Below are positions 43,420 through 45,603 of a stretch of 45,603 bases of DNA, piece after piece; within the stretch, counting starts at the first letter, position 1, and each line of letters starts with the position of its first letter. Position numbers and translations under genes: made by a program. The notes below the pieces were generated by a model. The model did not search any database. It was not told the origin of the DNA and saw only the letters and a list, made by a program, of their open reading frames with translations. Where the stretch lies: NCBI RefSeq assembly GCF_000330505.1, contig NW_004440440.1, forward strand, positions 261,952 through 307,554. Reading direction: 5' to 3'. This DNA comes from Entamoeba invadens IP1 (taxonomy: Eukaryota; Evosea; Mastigamoebida; Endamoebidae).

Positions 43420-44552
43420 TTATGGGCAAATTCTGTTAATAATACTTGGTCCAGTTTCATCGTATTTTTCCTTTGATACACAAGCCGACTCGAAAGTTGA
43501 CAAACTTGCAAAAATGGCACCTCCTATGCAAGCAGCGTGATCTCTATTTTCTGGTGCAGTTACATTGATTTTTGCAGATACTGGTGTAAATTTAGTGAAT
43601 TCACTCTTGAATCTCCCGACAAAGCCAGGCATCATTGTGTTACCACCAGCTAACACAATATTTCCATATAACTGATTTCTGACATCTGGATAAACGTGCA
43701 TCAAATAATCATAAGTTTGAAGGGCAATACCGTTTATTTCCTTTCCATAATTTTCTGGAATAAACAATTGTTCAGTACATTCAAATCTTTCTGCACCAAG
43801 TTTGATTTCTCTTCCATCTGGGAGTTTATAAATCTTCTCAAGTTCTTTTGCGTCTTTTTTCTTTTCTGCTTCAAAGTCCTGAGCAACATAACAACATGTA
43901 GCTTTTATCTCATCGAGGGTTTCTTTTTCTGTAAAATCTTCAAAAGTGAATCCTTTTTCATTTACAATTTTCTCAATAGAGTCGCGTACATCTTTTCCAG
44001 CAAGCTCTGAACATGACACGCCCATTTGAACCTTTGAACCTTCAAAAATTGGTACAAATTGACTAACTCCATGACCAGATTCAACACAAAATCCAGTGCT
44101 CTTACCAGTCGACAACAGTGATAATACTGGTTGTGAAACCAAACAAAAAAGTGGGAAATTAAATGTTTTTATTGCAATTTGGCAAATCCTTTGTCTTGAT
44201 TCTGTCGTTGTATTAACTGATTCTGTTAACAAAATTGGCAAATTTTCAGAATCTACTTCGAAATATTTTTTAATGCAATTATGAACATAACGTTCAAAAT
44301 CATCGTAGTTGTTAACAATACCACGTTCTACGGGACATTTTAAAAATAATTTCTCATGACGTTCATTTGTTTCATTTCCAATATAATAATTTTCATGTGA
44401 TCCAATACCACACCCCATAAAAGGTATTCTATCAATTCCGAAACCGTTTTGAATATTCTATTGGGTACCTTTTCGTTTGCAAATCCAAGTCTTGTTTTAT
44501 ATGAACCAATATCAAAAACTTTAACGTGAATACTCTGTGTTTGTTCTGTCAT
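43420..44552 (-). pseudogene. Divergent actin-related protein gene with one apparent frameshift
   Basis: Actin-fold ATPase family. ATG 44552 opens HVKVFDIGSYKTRLGFANEK, the equivalent of actin's first phosphate loop. About 38 residues in, near 44439-44444, the frame must change by one missing base to reach IPFMGCGIGSHENYYIGNET. From there it runs to TAA 43420. The combined span, about 377 residues, equals actin's length. Later blocks match: ERGIVNNYDDFERY, PILLTESVN, ELAGKDVRDSI, LPDGREIKLGAERF, VLAGGNTMMPGF, and the terminal YDETGPSIINRICP. The second phosphate loop is changed (ESGHGVSQ where actin has DSGDGVT), and the nucleotide-binding GGTTM is GGNTM. Either a recent pseudogene, a sequence error, or a shifted junction; no intron signal is seen. 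Probably an actin-related protein rather than conventional actin. Confidence 0.8.
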
Positions 44553-44578
44553 TTGTATATAAAGTGTTTAATTGTATA

Positions 44579-44587
44579 TTGAAATAC
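44579..44587 (-). promoter_or_regulatory. TATA-like box of the actin-like gene
   Basis: GTATTTCAA on the minus strand, one base from GTATTTAAA, lies about 27-35 bases before ATG 44552. Immediately upstream is AGAACA, reminiscent of the Entamoeba GAAC element. An intact-looking promoter argues mildly against long-dead status. Confidence 0.45.
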
Positions 44588-44935
44588 TGTTCTGTTTATT
44601 ATTACACTACGTGTAATTAATAAGTTTATTTATTAAAAATTGGTTTTATGTAATTTGTGTGATAAAAAGAATTAAAAACTTTCATTAAAATTTAATGTGT
44701 AGTTTTAGAAATTAAAAATGTAATTTAAACCAAAATTAATTACTACTATATAGTTTGTAAGCTTTAATCTGGCATATTGGAAAACCCCATTTTTGTCCCA
44801 AAAAGCAAAACACAATTTACAAAAAAAGTTTGGTAAAAAAGTTTTAATTGTCATTTCGAAAATAATCAATTATCACAATAGGAATCAATAATTGCAGATA
44901 ACACATGATCGGTTATCTCAACATTGTGTGTAAAT
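44588..44935. other. AT-rich intergenic region
   Basis: Between the actin-like gene and the transposase remnant; nothing is recognised. Confidence 0.4.
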
Positions 44936-45603
44936 TTATCGTCGTTTTTTTAGTGGCATTTCAAGAGTACAACAAAAAGCAACTTTCAACGTGTGAACGT
45001 GATAATTGGTACAGTTTTGTTCTGAAACAACAGAAAATGCATTTTGTATCAATTCTATGAATACCACACTATCGATTTTATCAACAAGTGTATTTATGGT
45101 TTCTGCATTAATATGTACACGTTCTCTTTCACGTTGAGTTTCCAAGTTTTTCAGTTCAATTTCCAAGTTCCTTGGATCATAAACATCATTAATTGCTGGA
45201 GCACAGTGTTTGTTAATTGTCTGCTCAGTCAACTCTTGATACCTTTTCTCTGACAGGTTATTCTTTACTATTGTCAATCGCTCCGCAAACAACAATCTGT
45301 TAGAATATAACCTAGAAACGTATGCTTTCACTTGTTAAAACGATCTTTCGATGGCATTGCACTGTGGAAAATTTGGTATCGTTTTTAGAACGAAGATCTT
45401 CTTCCAAAACAGTTGATTTAGGCCTCTAACGTGAATTTTTGAGTTATCCATCATCACTACTATTGTTTCACGAGGACTAAAAGTATCTTCAAAGCAAGGA
45501 ATCAGTTTATGTTCACACCAAACGAGAAATTCTGAATTGTGATAAGAACCAAATTTGGTTTCAACTCACATACAAACACCTGGTATCAAAGCAGCAAGTG
45601 AAC
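44936..45603 (-). pseudogene. IS630/Tc1-mariner-like (DDE_3) transposase, partial and broken
   Basis: Reading the minus strand from the window edge gives FGSYHNSEFLVWCEHKLIPC, then the second catalytic aspartate in ETIVVMMDNSKIHVRG, and the catalytic glutamate in FPQCNAIERSF. There are 32 residues between them. VKAYVSRLYSNRLLFAERL and a C-terminal tail follow to the stop at 44936. The arrangement (MDN-x-x-IH, then P-x-x-N-x-IE, then a helix ending LK/VKAY) is that of DDE_3 enzymes. In-frame stops: TGA near the N-side of the visible part (after GVCM) and TAA directly after IERSF (about 45335). The N-terminal DNA-binding part is outside the window. No terminal repeat is visible on the 3' side. 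Inactive copy. Confidence 0.75.

Overview
The window looks like nuclear DNA from an Entamoeba, most likely E. invadens or a close relative. The evidence is an AT-dominated sequence with long, almost base-homogeneous spacers, intron-poor genes, a CxxC-rich transmembrane receptor kinase (the TMK family), two BspA-like leucine-rich-repeat loci with the Entamoeba-type N-terminal block, TATA boxes of the GTATTTAAAG type close to start codons, and many relics of DNA transposons. There is one assembly gap of 100 N at 19284-19383.

Left part (1 to about 26 kb): a transposon graveyard with one broken host-type gene. 1-3.2 kb carries scattered copies of a short motif family with the core GGCGAAAAACCGCTT. 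3186-3703 is a small inverted-repeat element. 3806-4762 is a BspA-like LRR pseudogene broken by one in-frame stop. 7017-9985 is a hAT transposase on the minus strand. 13967-16430 is a pogo/Tigger-like element with frameshifts at homopolymers. 17703-19687 is a second Tigger-like element with 18-bp perfect terminal repeats and TA flanks. Then come non-autonomous elements: 19718-20389 (TA), 21268-22475 (TA), about 23500-24597 (copy of a 1.27-kb family), and 24934-25910 (TTAA flanks, piggyBac-like).

Right part (26.3 kb to the end): host genes. 26310-30389 encodes a full-length receptor kinase. 30628-32454 (minus) encodes a protein made of four tandem profilin-like domains, arranged as a duplicated two-domain unit. 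33137-35029 (minus) encodes a 630-residue coiled-coil protein that I do not recognise. 35316-36586 is a mobile element, the inverted partner of the 23.5-kb repeat, with 30-bp terminal repeats. 37779-38291 (minus) is a small unknown gene. 40475-40969 is a probable OB-fold protein. 41580-42950 is an intact BspA-like LRR protein ending in a CaaX-like tail. 43420-44552 (minus) is a divergent actin-related gene carrying one apparent frameshift. The window ends inside a decayed IS630/Tc1-mariner-like transposase (minus).

The genes form no operon. Two of them, the poly-profilin and the actin-like gene, belong to actin-cytoskeleton families. The receptor kinase and the LRR protein are likely surface or signalling proteins. 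The most unusual item is the four-profilin protein. The most informative structural result is the set of transposon boundaries that can be read from terminal repeats and target-site duplications.
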